DNA from: Tractidigestivibacter sp050946515
GTDB taxonomy: Bacteria; Actinomycetota; Coriobacteriia; Coriobacteriales; Atopobiaceae
NCBI RefSeq assembly: GCF_050946515.1
Contig: NZ_JBMNUX010000004.1
Location: forward strand, 1-64,000
Reading direction: 5' to 3'
DNA: 64,000 nucleotides
The notes beneath the pieces were generated by a model. That model was given only the letters and a program-made list of their open reading frames with translations, had not been told where the DNA came from and searched no databases. Within the stretch, counting starts at the first letter, position 1. Every line of letters starts with the position of its first letter. Both the position numbers and the translations under genes were made by a program. This document shows positions 32,771-40,890 of this stretch, in pieces.

Positions 32771-34102
32771 CTAGCGCTCGCAGAGCCACCACTCGGCTGA
32801 CATCGGGGCAAGCTCGGAGCCGCCGCCAAAGTCGTGGTCCGCGCCGGTGATGAGGTCTACCGCGCGACCGCAGCCGGCGTCAAAGTGGGCAACGAAGGGC
32901 TGGTCAGAGGCGTTGATTGCCACAATCACGCGCTCTCCTTCCGTCTGGCGCTGGAACAGCAGCTGCTGGGGCTGGCAGAGAATCTGCTTGTAGTCGCCCC
33001 AGATGAGCGCCTTCGAGCCCGCGCGCGCCTTGGCAAGCGCGGCAATCCAGTCCGTAAGGTCGTTCCACTCGGGAGCGTCGAGGGCCGGGCGCAGCTCGTG
33101 GTCGCCAAAGCGCTGCTCGCCCTCGATGCCCCACTCGCTTCCATAGTAGACGCACGGCACGCCACACATTGCAAAGAGCAGACCGTAGAGGGGCTTGAGC
33201 TGGGCCTTGTTGTCCAGCTTGGTCGCGATGCGCGGCACATCGTGGTTGTCAACAAAGTTCAGCAGGTGCTTGCCCGTGTAGAGGTCCCAGGGGTCCGAGC
33301 CGCTCTGGCGCTCGAGCGCATAGGCAATCTCGTGCATGTTGGCGGTGTTCATCGAAGACCACAGACCCTTGTAGGCCTCGTAGTTGGTCACCGAGTCGCA
33401 CAGGCCGTCGCCCATCCACTGGTTGTAGTCGCCGAACATGGTCTCCCCGACCAGCACGAACTTGTCGCCGCGCTTCTCGCCAATCTGGTCGGCCACCTGG
33501 CGAAGGTAGCCAAGAAAGCCGCGGTCTAGGCAGTAGGCAACGTCCAGGCGCAGCCCGTCGATGTCGTAGTCTCGCTCCCAGGAGCGAATCATGTCGGCGA
33601 TGTAGTCGTTGAGCTGGAAGCTTCCGTGGTTGAGCTTCACGAGGTACGGAACGCCAGCCCAGGTCTCGTAGGAGAAGCCGTCGTTGTACTCGGTGTTGCC
33701 GCCCCAGTCGATGTTGAACCAGCTGGCATATTGGCTTGCCTGTCCCTTCTCGCGAACGTCCTTGAAGGCAAAGAAGTCGCGGCCAACGTGGTTGAACACG
33801 CCATCCAGAAGGACGCGAATTCCCGCCTCGTGGCAAGCATCCACAACGGCTCTCAGGTCAGAGGCCGTGCCCAGGCGGCAGTCAACCTTGCCGTAGTCGG
33901 TCGTGTCATAGCCGTGCGTCAGGCTCTCGAAGACCGGGTTCAAGATGAGGCATGTGACGCCTAGGCGATGCATGTGGGAAATCCAGCCGTCGTCAATGAG
34001 CTTGAGCAGGCGGTGCTTAAGGACGCCGTCGTTCTCGTAGGGGGCACCACAAAGGCCAAGCGGATAGATCTGATATACAAACGAGGGCTCATACCAGCTC
34101 AT
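32771..34102 (-). CDS. GH13 alpha-amylase-family glycosidase
   Basis: 443 aa, intracellular (no signal). The four GH13 regions are DGVFNH (100-105), GLRLDVAYC with nucleophile Asp187, VGETM with acid/base Glu220 and FVDNHD with Asp288. Short length and a starting sequence YQIYPLGLCGAP resemble neopullulanase/cyclomaltodextrinase-like hydrolases that act on imported maltodextrins. The N-terminal CBM34 domain of those enzymes is absent. The start has GAGAGGAG upstream. Confidence 0.92.
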   Translation of the reverse strand: MSWYEPSFVYQIYPLGLCGAPYENDGVLKHRLLKLIDDGWISHMHRLGVTCLILNPVFESLTHGYDTTDYGKVDCRLGTASDLRAVVDACHEAGIRVLLDGVFNHVGRDFFAFKDVREKGQASQYASWFNIDWGGNTEYNDGFSYETWAGVPYLVKLNHGSFQLNDYIADMIRSWERDYDIDGLRLDVAYCLDRGFLGYLRQVADQIGEKRGDKFVLVGETMFGDYNQWMGDGLCDSVTNYEAYKGLWSSMNTANMHEIAYALERQSGSDPWDLYTGKHLLNFVDNHDVPRIATKLDNKAQLKPLYGLLFAMCGVPCVYYGSEWGIEGEQRFGDHELRPALDAPEWNDLTDWIAALAKARAGSKALIWGDYKQILCQPQQLLFQRQTEGERVIVAINASDQPFVAHFDAGCGRAVDLITGADHDFGGGSELAPMSAEWWLCER

Positions 34103-34196
34103 CGTTTTCTCCTCTCGTGTGCCGGGACCGCCGTCTGCGGTCGCGCAGTCCCCATCATTGTAGCCATGAAGTGTTGAAGAACCTAGAGATGCGAAT

Positions 34197-34352
34197 GGCC
34201 GCGACTAAAAGCCGCGGCCACCGGGAAGGGGTCCCCCGACTCTTCGGAGGACGGGAGGGACGACCGGGTGTTCGGGAGTACCGGTCGTCAATTACATAGT
34301 GAACATTGGCTATTTCAATACAGTGAACTAGCTGTAACGCGTCGATTCACTA
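34197..34352 (-). promoter_or_regulatory. Structured leader and promoter region of the amylase
   Basis: On the minus strand TTGAAA (34313-34318) and TGTAAT (34291-34296) are 16 bp apart. TAGTGAAC (34297-34304) and CAGTGAAC (34321-34328) bracket the -35 box, and an inverted ATTCACTA lies at 34345-34352. Downstream are hairpins GACGACCGG/CCGGTCGTC (34259-34289) and TGGCCGCG/CGCGGCCA (34196-34220); between them GTCCC and GGGAC (34257-34261) could pair instead of the first hairpin. Control by an operator or attenuation is possible. This fills the gap 34103-34405. Confidence 0.45.
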
Positions 34353-34405
34353 CGGTTCCGCTAACCGAATTGCCGCTGAAGGGAGCGCTGGCGCGACAGA
34401 AGCGC

Positions 34406-35062
34406 CTACTTTAGCGACTCAAGACCCTCGACGATGATCTTGTTGGCCTCTTCGGACGCGACCTCGAAGAACTCGGGCGTAAGCAACGTATAGGAGGGCT
34501 GCTCGTCAAGGTGGCAGGCCTTGTTCACCTCGACCACGTGCTTAGCCGCCTCAACGGCTCCGCGAAGGTCGTGCTGAGCAATGGAGTACTGGGGGAAATG
34601 GCGGCACTGGTCGATGAGGCTGTCAGTGACTTCGGGAACCATCGCGATCGACTTCGTGCGCCCAAAGAGCGCGAAGTCGCCCTGCTTTGAGATGCGCACA
34701 GACTCGCCAGGCTTAAGGCCGATGCTCGCAATATAGGCTCGCGTGTGCTTGTTGTAGGTGTGGTCAGCGACCAAGTGAGCCCAAACGCCCAGCGTCAGGT
34801 CAGTAACGGGCTTCGGGCCACCAACAATGTAAAAATCCCAGAAGGCATTGTAGTCAGGCAGTGGAATATGCTCGCGAAGCGCCAGATGGGTCATTTTGTA
34901 ATCGATGCGATACGAGATGTTGGGGACCATGTAGCCAACATAGATGTCAGGAACAAAGTTGCCAAAAAGGAAGGCATTGATGTCGTGAATGCCCAGCTTA
35001 TCGGCCCCCTCTTCATGAAGGAGCCGCTCAACGTGGGCAGTATGTATGTTCCAGCTAGGCAT
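34406..35062 (-). CDS. Zinc-dependent phospholipase-C-like domain protein
   Basis: 218 aa. Starts MPSWNIHTAHVERLL, and has NFVPDI and GVWAHLVADHTYN; these His/Asp positions match the zinc-binding pattern of the Zn-dependent PLC fold family. There is no signal peptide, so it is not a typical secreted lecithinase. The function is unknown. No Shine-Dalgarno site is seen before ATG 35062. Confidence 0.8.
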   Translation of the reverse strand: MPSWNIHTAHVERLLHEEGADKLGIHDINAFLFGNFVPDIYVGYMVPNISYRIDYKMTHLALREHIPLPDYNAFWDFYIVGGPKPVTDLTLGVWAHLVADHTYNKHTRAYIASIGLKPGESVRISKQGDFALFGRTKSIAMVPEVTDSLIDQCRHFPQYSIAQHDLRGAVEAAKHVVEVNKACHLDEQPSYTLLTPEFFEVASEEANKIIVEGLESLK

Positions 35063-35100
35063 AGGAACATGGTAACGCGTCCGCTTGGCTCGAGCGCCGA

Positions 35101-35157
35101 GGGCGCATAACCTCTACGAAGGCGGCTCAAGGGAGCCGCGTCATTGAGGTTATGCGC
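35101..35157. repeat. GCGCATAACCTC palindrome, copy C
   Basis: GCGCATAACCTC (35103-35114) and GAGGTTATGCGC (35146-35157) form a perfect 12-bp inverted repeat. A nested hairpin GCGGCTC/GAGCCGC lies in the loop. Same core as the repeats at 1033 and 2709. Confidence 0.85.
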
Positions 35158-35358
35158 GCTCTGCCTTGAGGCAAAGGGCGAATTCGCAGCTGGCGACCCA
35201 TGAACTGCGGCAATAGCCCCCCGAAAAGCGCAATGGATTCGTCATCAGAGCAATACCGCTACCTGCGGCAATGAAGGGTATGTACGCTTTCCTGAAAGCC
35301 TCGGAGGCACCCCAAAACCTCTGGATCTGCGACTTTGCAGAGGGGTGTCCCGAAGGCA
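35158..35358. other. Spacer between palindromes C and D
   Basis: I see no gene or recognisable signal in this 200-bp stretch; short frames lack ribosome sites. Confidence 0.6.
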
Positions 35359-35419
35359 AGTGCGCATAACCTCACAGACAAGGGTCTTTTTGCCCGTTGT
35401 CTGTGAGGTTATGCGCACT
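35359..35419. repeat. GCGCATAACCTC palindrome, copy D
   Basis: A perfect 23-bp inverted repeat (35359-35381 with 35397-35419) with a 15-nt loop. The outer part AGTGCGCATAACCTC is shared with copy B, while the inner part differs but still pairs. A separate terminator follows. Confidence 0.9.
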
Positions 35420-35441
35420 CGGCTCCGATACGTTCCTCCTC

Positions 35442-35483
35442 AGAAAGAGACCGAGCGCCCTCACGGGCGCTCGGTCTCTTTCT
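35442..35483 (-). terminator. Terminator of the DUF559/AbiEi-like gene
   Basis: Two perfect 19-nt arms (35442-35460, 35465-35483) around TCAC. Minus-strand stem ends in a T-rich arm; it lies 11 bp after the stop. Confidence 0.85.
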
Positions 35484-35493
35484 GATGGAAGCT

Positions 35494-36432
35494 CTAGCCC
35501 TTTGTGAGAACAGAAACGAGCCAATCTCTGCGCGAGGGACTCGGCCGCCTTGGCCGAACGCCCAGCGCTCGGCCAATCTGGTTGGCAAGAACGTCTAGCG
35601 ACACGCCAGACATCTGCGCACGGGTAACGGAGAAGGTTTTCCATCCCATGCTTGCAAGCGAGTTGTACTTCATCGAGTCGTGGTCAAGTGATCCGATGGA
35701 CAGATGGTTGTCGTAGCTGTCATACTCGGCAGACGTCTTGCGCTTCTGCCAGCACAGGTCTAGCTCGTACCAAGGCGATTGGGTCAGCATCACTTGTTCA
35801 GCGTTCCTGCCAACGCGCACGTTAAGCTGCGGTCGCGGAAGGCCGTAGCCGCCATAGCATGGAGGCAGCGTCAGCACAAGGGCAAGCGCGGTCTCCATAG
35901 GCGAACGCGAATTTGGCAGGACCCAAGGCAGCGCTCGGCGCGCGATGCATGCTCCATAAAGACCTTTCGAGCGACCAAGGTAAGTCGCAAGCCGCTCAGT
36001 CGACGTTAGGGGATCTCTGTCAGTGAAACCACGGGCAGTCCTGTCGCGGCCATAGCGTCCCACCAGCTCCATGCCGATGGCGGCAACTTCAGGCACGCTT
36101 CGCCGACCAGCCATCTGCAGGTAGCAGAACTCTGGCGATAAGGCACAGATTCCAGGAGCTAGCCGGATGAGCGAGCCTGCGGGAATTTCCTCGTTCCACA
36201 CGTGGGGGCAAATCCACGAGGCACGCGGGCGGTCTTCCGCTGAAGCGACCAGCACATGAACAGGATCGGACCGTGACGGCTCTAGCCCAAGCTCGCCCGA
36301 TACGGCGTCCCAGATCTCTTTGCTCGAAGCTCCAGACCAATCTGCAGCCGAAGACACTGTTGCGCCGTACTCGTCGATGGGCCTTCCTCCCGCCCATGCT
36401 CTCATTGCCGATATGTCAGCAAGGGCAATCAT
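35494..36432 (-). CDS. Orphan protein with DUF559/Vsr-like C-terminal nuclease fold
   Basis: 312 aa. Not confidently assignable. An N-terminal ~180-residue region resembles the middle domain of AbiEi-type antitoxin-like proteins common in Coriobacteriia. The segment YELDLCWQKRKTSAEYDS carries the D-(x)n-E spacing of DUF559/Vsr-type endonuclease-like domains, and FSVTRAQM with a C-terminal helix follows. It has no obvious winged-helix N-terminus and no toxin partner. The related protein at 40891 lacks the Glu. No Shine-Dalgarno lies before ATG 36432; TATACT lies about 10 bp upstream, so a leaderless mRNA is possible. Confidence 0.7.
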   Translation of the reverse strand: MIALADISAMRAWAGGRPIDEYGATVSSAADWSGASSKEIWDAVSGELGLEPSRSDPVHVLVASAEDRPRASWICPHVWNEEIPAGSLIRLAPGICALSPEFCYLQMAGRRSVPEVAAIGMELVGRYGRDRTARGFTDRDPLTSTERLATYLGRSKGLYGACIARRALPWVLPNSRSPMETALALVLTLPPCYGGYGLPRPQLNVRVGRNAEQVMLTQSPWYELDLCWQKRKTSAEYDSYDNHLSIGSLDHDSMKYNSLASMGWKTFSVTRAQMSGVSLDVLANQIGRALGVRPRRPSPSRRDWLVSVLTKG

Positions 36433-36540
36433 ATAGGAGAGTATATACTCAGCATATACTACATTTTATGAGAATATTTTTAGCTAATTTATGCATGTTT
36501 ACAGATAATCAAAGAAATAAGATACTCTCTAGTTTCCGGC
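36433..36540. other. AT-rich promoter region
   Basis: About 108 bp with far more A+T than the surroundings, containing the palindrome GAGTATATACTC (36439-36450) and the direct TATACT copies. Probably the promoter of the gene at 35494. Confidence 0.45.
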
Positions 36541-36596
36541 TTTGAAGAATGCGCTGAAACCAAAGGAAGTAGCGCTCAGAGTCGCGCCCTCTGCGC

Positions 36597-36626
36597 AAAA
36601 AAGGGCGGTCGGAAACCGACCGCCCC
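36597..36626 (-). terminator. Terminator of pheT
   Basis: GGGCGGTCGG pairs with CCGACCGCCC around AAA. On the minus strand it ends in TTTTTT. Confidence 0.9.
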
Positions 36627-36672
36627 GCAATCATGCAACCCTTCGTGCGCAGCCCGCGCATGACGAATGCCG

Positions 36673-39135
36673 CTACGAGCGCACCTCGCCGCCAGTGGCA
36701 CGGCACACCTTGTTGACCAGCTTCTCGTGCGCGCGCTCGACCTCGTCCGATGTCAGCGTGTGGTCGGCCGCACGGTACGTAAGCGAGAACGCCATGGACT
36801 TCTTGCCCGGTCCCACGCGCACTGGGTCGCGGTAGACGTCGAACAGGCGCACGCTGTCGAGCAGCTTGCCGCCCGCGCTCTTGATGCGCTGCTCAAGCGT
36901 CTCGCAGGTAACGGACTCGTCCACCACGATGGCCAGGTCGACATCCACGCCAGGGAGCGTCGGCACCTCCTGATAGGGCAGCTCGCGCTTGGCCAGACGC
37001 AGCAGCGACTCGACTTCCAGCTCGAAGGCGACGACGGGCTGGTCGATGCCGAATGCCGCAAGCGACTTGGGGTGGATGTTGCCCACCCAGCCGATAAGCT
37101 CGCCCTTGTTGGCGTAGACCTCGGCCGCGCGCCCGGGCTGCAGCCAGCCGTACTTCTCGGGGTCGGCCACCTTGAAGCGAACCTTGGTCAGGCGCAGCGC
37201 GGAGAGAAGGCGCTCAACGACCCCCTTCGCATCAAAGAAGTCATAGGGCTTGTGCTTCTCGCACCACTCGTCGTCGGGCTGACCGCACATGACGCCGCAA
37301 ACGAAGCGCGGCTCGGTCGGCTGGCTCTTGTGCTCGTGGCCGAAGAAGACGCGGTCAAGCTCGTAGAGCTCGATGTCGCTCACGCCGTGGTCAAGGTTGT
37401 ACGCCACGGAGCGCAGGAGCCCGGGCAGCATCGAGCGGCGCATCTCCGCCTGGTCGGCAACGAGCGGGTTGATGATCTTGACGGGCACGCCGCGACCCTC
37501 CTCGCTCATGCCAAGGCGCTCGAGGTCGCGCGCGTCGGCGAAGCAGTACGTGGAGGTCTCGGAAAGGCCGCACGCACGCAGCACGGAGCCAATCTTGCGA
37601 ACGCGCTGCTGGTCAACGGTCAGGCCACCGGCATGGTTGCGCGCGGCAGGCAGCGTCGGAGTGATGTCGCCCTCGCCCCACAGGCGCACGACCTCCTCAA
37701 TCAGGTCAACCTCGCGGGTGAGGTCGGGACGGTTGGTAGGGGCGACCACGCGATAGCTGTCATCGCCCTCGCGCTCGACCGAGCAGCCAAGGCGCTCCAA
37801 GCGCTCCACCATGAAGTCGGTCGGTATGTCGGCGCCAGCAAGCGCGCACACGCGAGAAGGACGCATCGTGGTGACAGGAGCAGGCACTGGCGCGGGGTAC
37901 TCGTCCACGATGCCGGGGCAGACCTCTGCGCCGCAGCACTCCTCGAAGAGCGCCGCCGCAATGTTGGCCACGTCCGCGCAGCGGCTGCCATCGACCTGGC
38001 GCTCGTAGCGGATGGAGGCCTCGCTCATCAGGTCGAGGTTGCGGCTCGTGCGAGAGATGTGACCGGACGAGAAGACCGCGCTCTCAAGCAGGACGTCGGT
38101 CGTGCTGTCGTCAATCTCGGAGTTGAGGCCGCCCATGACGCCCGCAAGCGCGACGGGCTTGTCGCCGCCGTCGGTGATGACGGCCATGTCGGGCGTGAGC
38201 GTGCGCTCCTTGCCGTCGAGGGTCGTGAGCTTCTCGCCGTCAGAGGCGGCGCGCACCACGATGTGGCGCTTGCCGTCGCCGCGGACCTCAAGCTTGCCCA
38301 GGTCAAAGGCGTGCAGCGGCTGGCCGGTAAGGAACATCACGTAGTTGGTGACGTCGACGACGTTGTTGATGGGGCGGCTTCCGGCGGCAATCACGCGGCG
38401 GGCGAGCCACTCGGGGCTCGGACCGATCTTCACGTTGCGCACCACGCGCGCGGTGTAGCGGCCGCAAAGCTCGGAGTCGTCGATGGTCACGGAAACCAGG
38501 TCGTGCGCGTCGGGACCCTGCTCGTGCTTGACGGAGGGAAGCGAGATGTGCGTGTCCTCGTCGAGCATCGCGGAGACCTCGACGGCCATGCCGCACATAG
38601 ACAGGCAATCGGGGCGGTTGGGGGTGATCTCGCAGTCGATCACGGTGTCCGAGCTGCCCAGATAGTCGGTGTAGAGCATGCCGACGGGGGCGTCGGGCGG
38701 CAGGATGATGATGCCGTCATGGTCGTTTCCGAGCCCAAGCTCGCGCTCCGAGCAGTTCATGCCGTACGACTCAACGCCGCGAAGCTTCGACTTCTTAATC
38801 TTGACATCCCCGGGGAGCACGGCGCCGATCATGGCCGTGACGACCTTGTCGCCCTCGTTGAAGTTCTGGGCGCCGCAGACAATCTGCAGCGGCGCGGGAT
38901 TGCCGTTCTCGTCCACGTTCTTGTCGCCGACAGAGACCTGGCAGAGCCACATGTGGTCTGAGTCGGGATGGCGCTTCTTGCTGACGATCTGCGCCGTGTA
39001 CACCTTGTCGAGGTTGGCGCCGACCTTCTCGACGGCCTCGACCTCGGTGCCGGTGCGGACGAACTCTTTGACCAGGTCATTGGGGTCGTCGGGGACGTCC
39101 ACCATGTCCTTGAGCCACTCGTAGGAAACTCGCAT
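36673..39135 (-). CDS. pheT: Phenylalanine-tRNA ligase, beta subunit
   Basis: 820 aa, family length. Begins MRVSYEWLKDMVDVP, contains the EMAP/tRNA-binding domain (about 40-150), B3/B4 editing domain, B5 and the C-terminal FDX-ACB anticodon-binding domain (LPTLPGVDVDLAIVVDESV region and the final ~95 residues). With PheS forms the alpha2-beta2 enzyme that charges tRNA-Phe. Follows pheS by 78 bp on the same strand under the T-box leader. Confidence 0.97.
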   Translation of the reverse strand: MRVSYEWLKDMVDVPDDPNDLVKEFVRTGTEVEAVEKVGANLDKVYTAQIVSKKRHPDSDHMWLCQVSVGDKNVDENGNPAPLQIVCGAQNFNEGDKVVTAMIGAVLPGDVKIKKSKLRGVESYGMNCSERELGLGNDHDGIIILPPDAPVGMLYTDYLGSSDTVIDCEITPNRPDCLSMCGMAVEVSAMLDEDTHISLPSVKHEQGPDAHDLVSVTIDDSELCGRYTARVVRNVKIGPSPEWLARRVIAAGSRPINNVVDVTNYVMFLTGQPLHAFDLGKLEVRGDGKRHIVVRAASDGEKLTTLDGKERTLTPDMAVITDGGDKPVALAGVMGGLNSEIDDSTTDVLLESAVFSSGHISRTSRNLDLMSEASIRYERQVDGSRCADVANIAAALFEECCGAEVCPGIVDEYPAPVPAPVTTMRPSRVCALAGADIPTDFMVERLERLGCSVEREGDDSYRVVAPTNRPDLTREVDLIEEVVRLWGEGDITPTLPAARNHAGGLTVDQQRVRKIGSVLRACGLSETSTYCFADARDLERLGMSEEGRGVPVKIINPLVADQAEMRRSMLPGLLRSVAYNLDHGVSDIELYELDRVFFGHEHKSQPTEPRFVCGVMCGQPDDEWCEKHKPYDFFDAKGVVERLLSALRLTKVRFKVADPEKYGWLQPGRAAEVYANKGELIGWVGNIHPKSLAAFGIDQPVVAFELEVESLLRLAKRELPYQEVPTLPGVDVDLAIVVDESVTCETLEQRIKSAGGKLLDSVRLFDVYRDPVRVGPGKKSMAFSLTYRAADHTLTSDEVERAHEKLVNKVCRATGGEVRS

Positions 39136-39213
39136 TGTTGCTGCCTTTCTTTCGCGCCCTAAGGCGCGTCGTCTTCTGTAAGGGACCTCTGAGATTGCGC
39201 AGGCGGCGCCGGA

Positions 39214-40281
39214 CTAGAACTGGTTCAAGAAGCGCATGTCGCCAGTCATGAGCATGCGCAGGTCAGGCAGGTCATAGCGAAGCGCGGCAACGCGCTCGAC
39301 GCCGATGCCGAACGCGAACCCGGTGTACTTCTCGGGGTCGATGCCGCAGTACTGGAAGACGTTGGGGTCGACCATGCCGCAGCCCAAGATCTCAAGCCAG
39401 CCGGTGTTCTTGCAGAAGCGGCAGCCCTTGCCGCCGCAGACGCCGCACGAGACGTCCACCTCGCAGCTGGGCTCCGTGAACGGGAAGAAGTGCGGGCGGT
39501 AGCGCGTTGCGCGGTCCTTGCCGAAGATCTCGCGGCAGAAGTAGTCGAGCGTGCCCTTGAGGTCGCCAAAGGTGATCCCCTCGTCCACGACAAGCCCCTC
39601 TACCTGCGTGAACTGAGGCAGGTGGTTGGCGTCGGCGGTGTCGGGACGGAAGACCTTGCCCGGGCAGATCATGTAGATGGGCGGCTGCTGGTTCTCCATC
39701 ACGTGCACCTGCACGCCAGAGGTCTGGGTGCGCAGCAGAACGTCGGACTCGCCCTGGACGTGGGCCTCCTTGCCCTCGGGGGCGTTGTCCACCACGTAGA
39801 AGGTGTCGCGCGCGGAGCGGCTGGGATGGTCCTCGGGGGCGTTGAGCGCCGTGAAGTTGTACCAGGTGGTCTCGACGTAGGGGCCGTCCTCGACGGTATA
39901 GCCCAGACCGCAGAAGATGTCCTCGATCTCCTCGCGAATCTGGCTGATGAGGTGCTGAGTCCCCAGCGAGAGCTCGCGGCCCGGCAGGGTTACGTCAACG
40001 GTGTCAGCCGCCATGCGGCGTGCCATTGCGTCGCGCACGAGCTCGGCCTTGCGGCGCGAGATGGCATCCTCGACCTCGGAGCGAACCGTGTTGGCGAGCT
40101 TGCCCATGGCAGGGCGCTCCTCGGGCGGAACCTTGCCCATCATGTGCATGAGCGCCGTCAGCTGGCCCTTGCGGCCAAGGGTTGCAACGCGCAGCTCTTC
40201 CAGGGCCTCCTCGGACTGGACCTTCTCAAGGCCCTCCTTCACCTGCGCCTCAATGGACTTGAGGTCGTCGGACATCCCCAT
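39214..40281 (-). CDS. pheS: Phenylalanine-tRNA ligase, alpha subunit
   Basis: 355 aa. An N-terminal coiled coil (about 1-90) precedes the class II catalytic core with motif 2 (FRPDTADANHLPQFTQVEG) and motif 3 (GFAFGIGVERVAAL). A Cys-rich zinc-like insertion CGVCGGKGCRFCKNTGW lies near residue 290. The start at 40281 has AGGAAGG upstream; ATG at 40275 is an alternative. First gene downstream of the T-box. Confidence 0.97.
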   Translation of the reverse strand: MGMSDDLKSIEAQVKEGLEKVQSEEALEELRVATLGRKGQLTALMHMMGKVPPEERPAMGKLANTVRSEVEDAISRRKAELVRDAMARRMAADTVDVTLPGRELSLGTQHLISQIREEIEDIFCGLGYTVEDGPYVETTWYNFTALNAPEDHPSRSARDTFYVVDNAPEGKEAHVQGESDVLLRTQTSGVQVHVMENQQPPIYMICPGKVFRPDTADANHLPQFTQVEGLVVDEGITFGDLKGTLDYFCREIFGKDRATRYRPHFFPFTEPSCEVDVSCGVCGGKGCRFCKNTGWLEILGCGMVDPNVFQYCGIDPEKYTGFAFGIGVERVAALRYDLPDLRMLMTGDMRFLNQF

Positions 40282-40303
40282 GTGCTTCTTCCTTCCTGTT
40301 CAA

Positions 40304-40600
40304 CAAAAAAATCCGTCCTTAGGCCTTTTCTGCCCAAGGACGGATGTCTCCGCGGTACCACCTTGATTGGCGACGCGCGTTTTCTCTCGCGCGAGCCCAC
40401 TCATTGTGTCCCGTTCCGTGGGACGGACGGCTCCCCTACTGGCGACCGTGCGAGAACAAGGCGCGTTCAGGTTGCGGCTGGTGGAGTGAACTCCGCACCT
40501 CCGCCCGCGTAGGAGCCTTTCAGCCGGTGAGCTCCCTCTCTTGTCCGCTGGCGACGCGAGGCGCAAACCTCTCCGTCATTGCCTAGTGACGCATGGTAGC
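40304..40600 (-). ncRNA. T-box riboswitch for tRNA-Phe
   Basis: On the minus strand the T-box core GGTGGTACCGCGG (about 40350-40363) precedes an ATCCGTCC...GGACGGAT terminator with a seven-T run (40304-40345). Upstream, GAGTTCACTCC (40485-40495) offers a UUC specifier in stem I, and GGCTGAAAG is near 40520. This fits antitermination by uncharged tRNA-Phe, controlling pheS-pheT. The 5' boundary is approximate. Confidence 0.93.
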
Positions 40601-40890
40601 ACAGATGGCTTGTTCGCATCCGAGAATCCGACCGCCCGCAAAGCTGACACGAATCTATCGGAAATTCGGCTGAGCGTGCCCGACATGTCCCATGGCGACG
40701 CGCAAGTCCGTCGGCGCTGCTCTATTGCCCAGATGCGCTGTTGAAAACTCGCTTTGGAGGCTGCTTCTGCCACGAAAGACTTCTGAAAGATAGGGGATTT
40801 GGTGCGACGGGGCCACTTAGCCCTCGCCTTTTTCGGCATCGCCATGAGCCAAGAATGGTCTGCAACGCCAACGCCTGAGATTGGAGAGCA
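40601..40890. other. Gene-free spacer
   Basis: I see no convincing gene, tRNA or repeat. Long antisense frames crossing it belong to shadows of the next gene. Confidence 0.6.

Noticed and set aside
36667..38961. A 764-residue open frame on the plus strand antisense to pheT
   Set aside because: It mirrors the codon pattern of pheT in a GC-rich gene, has no ribosome site and no recognisable domain.
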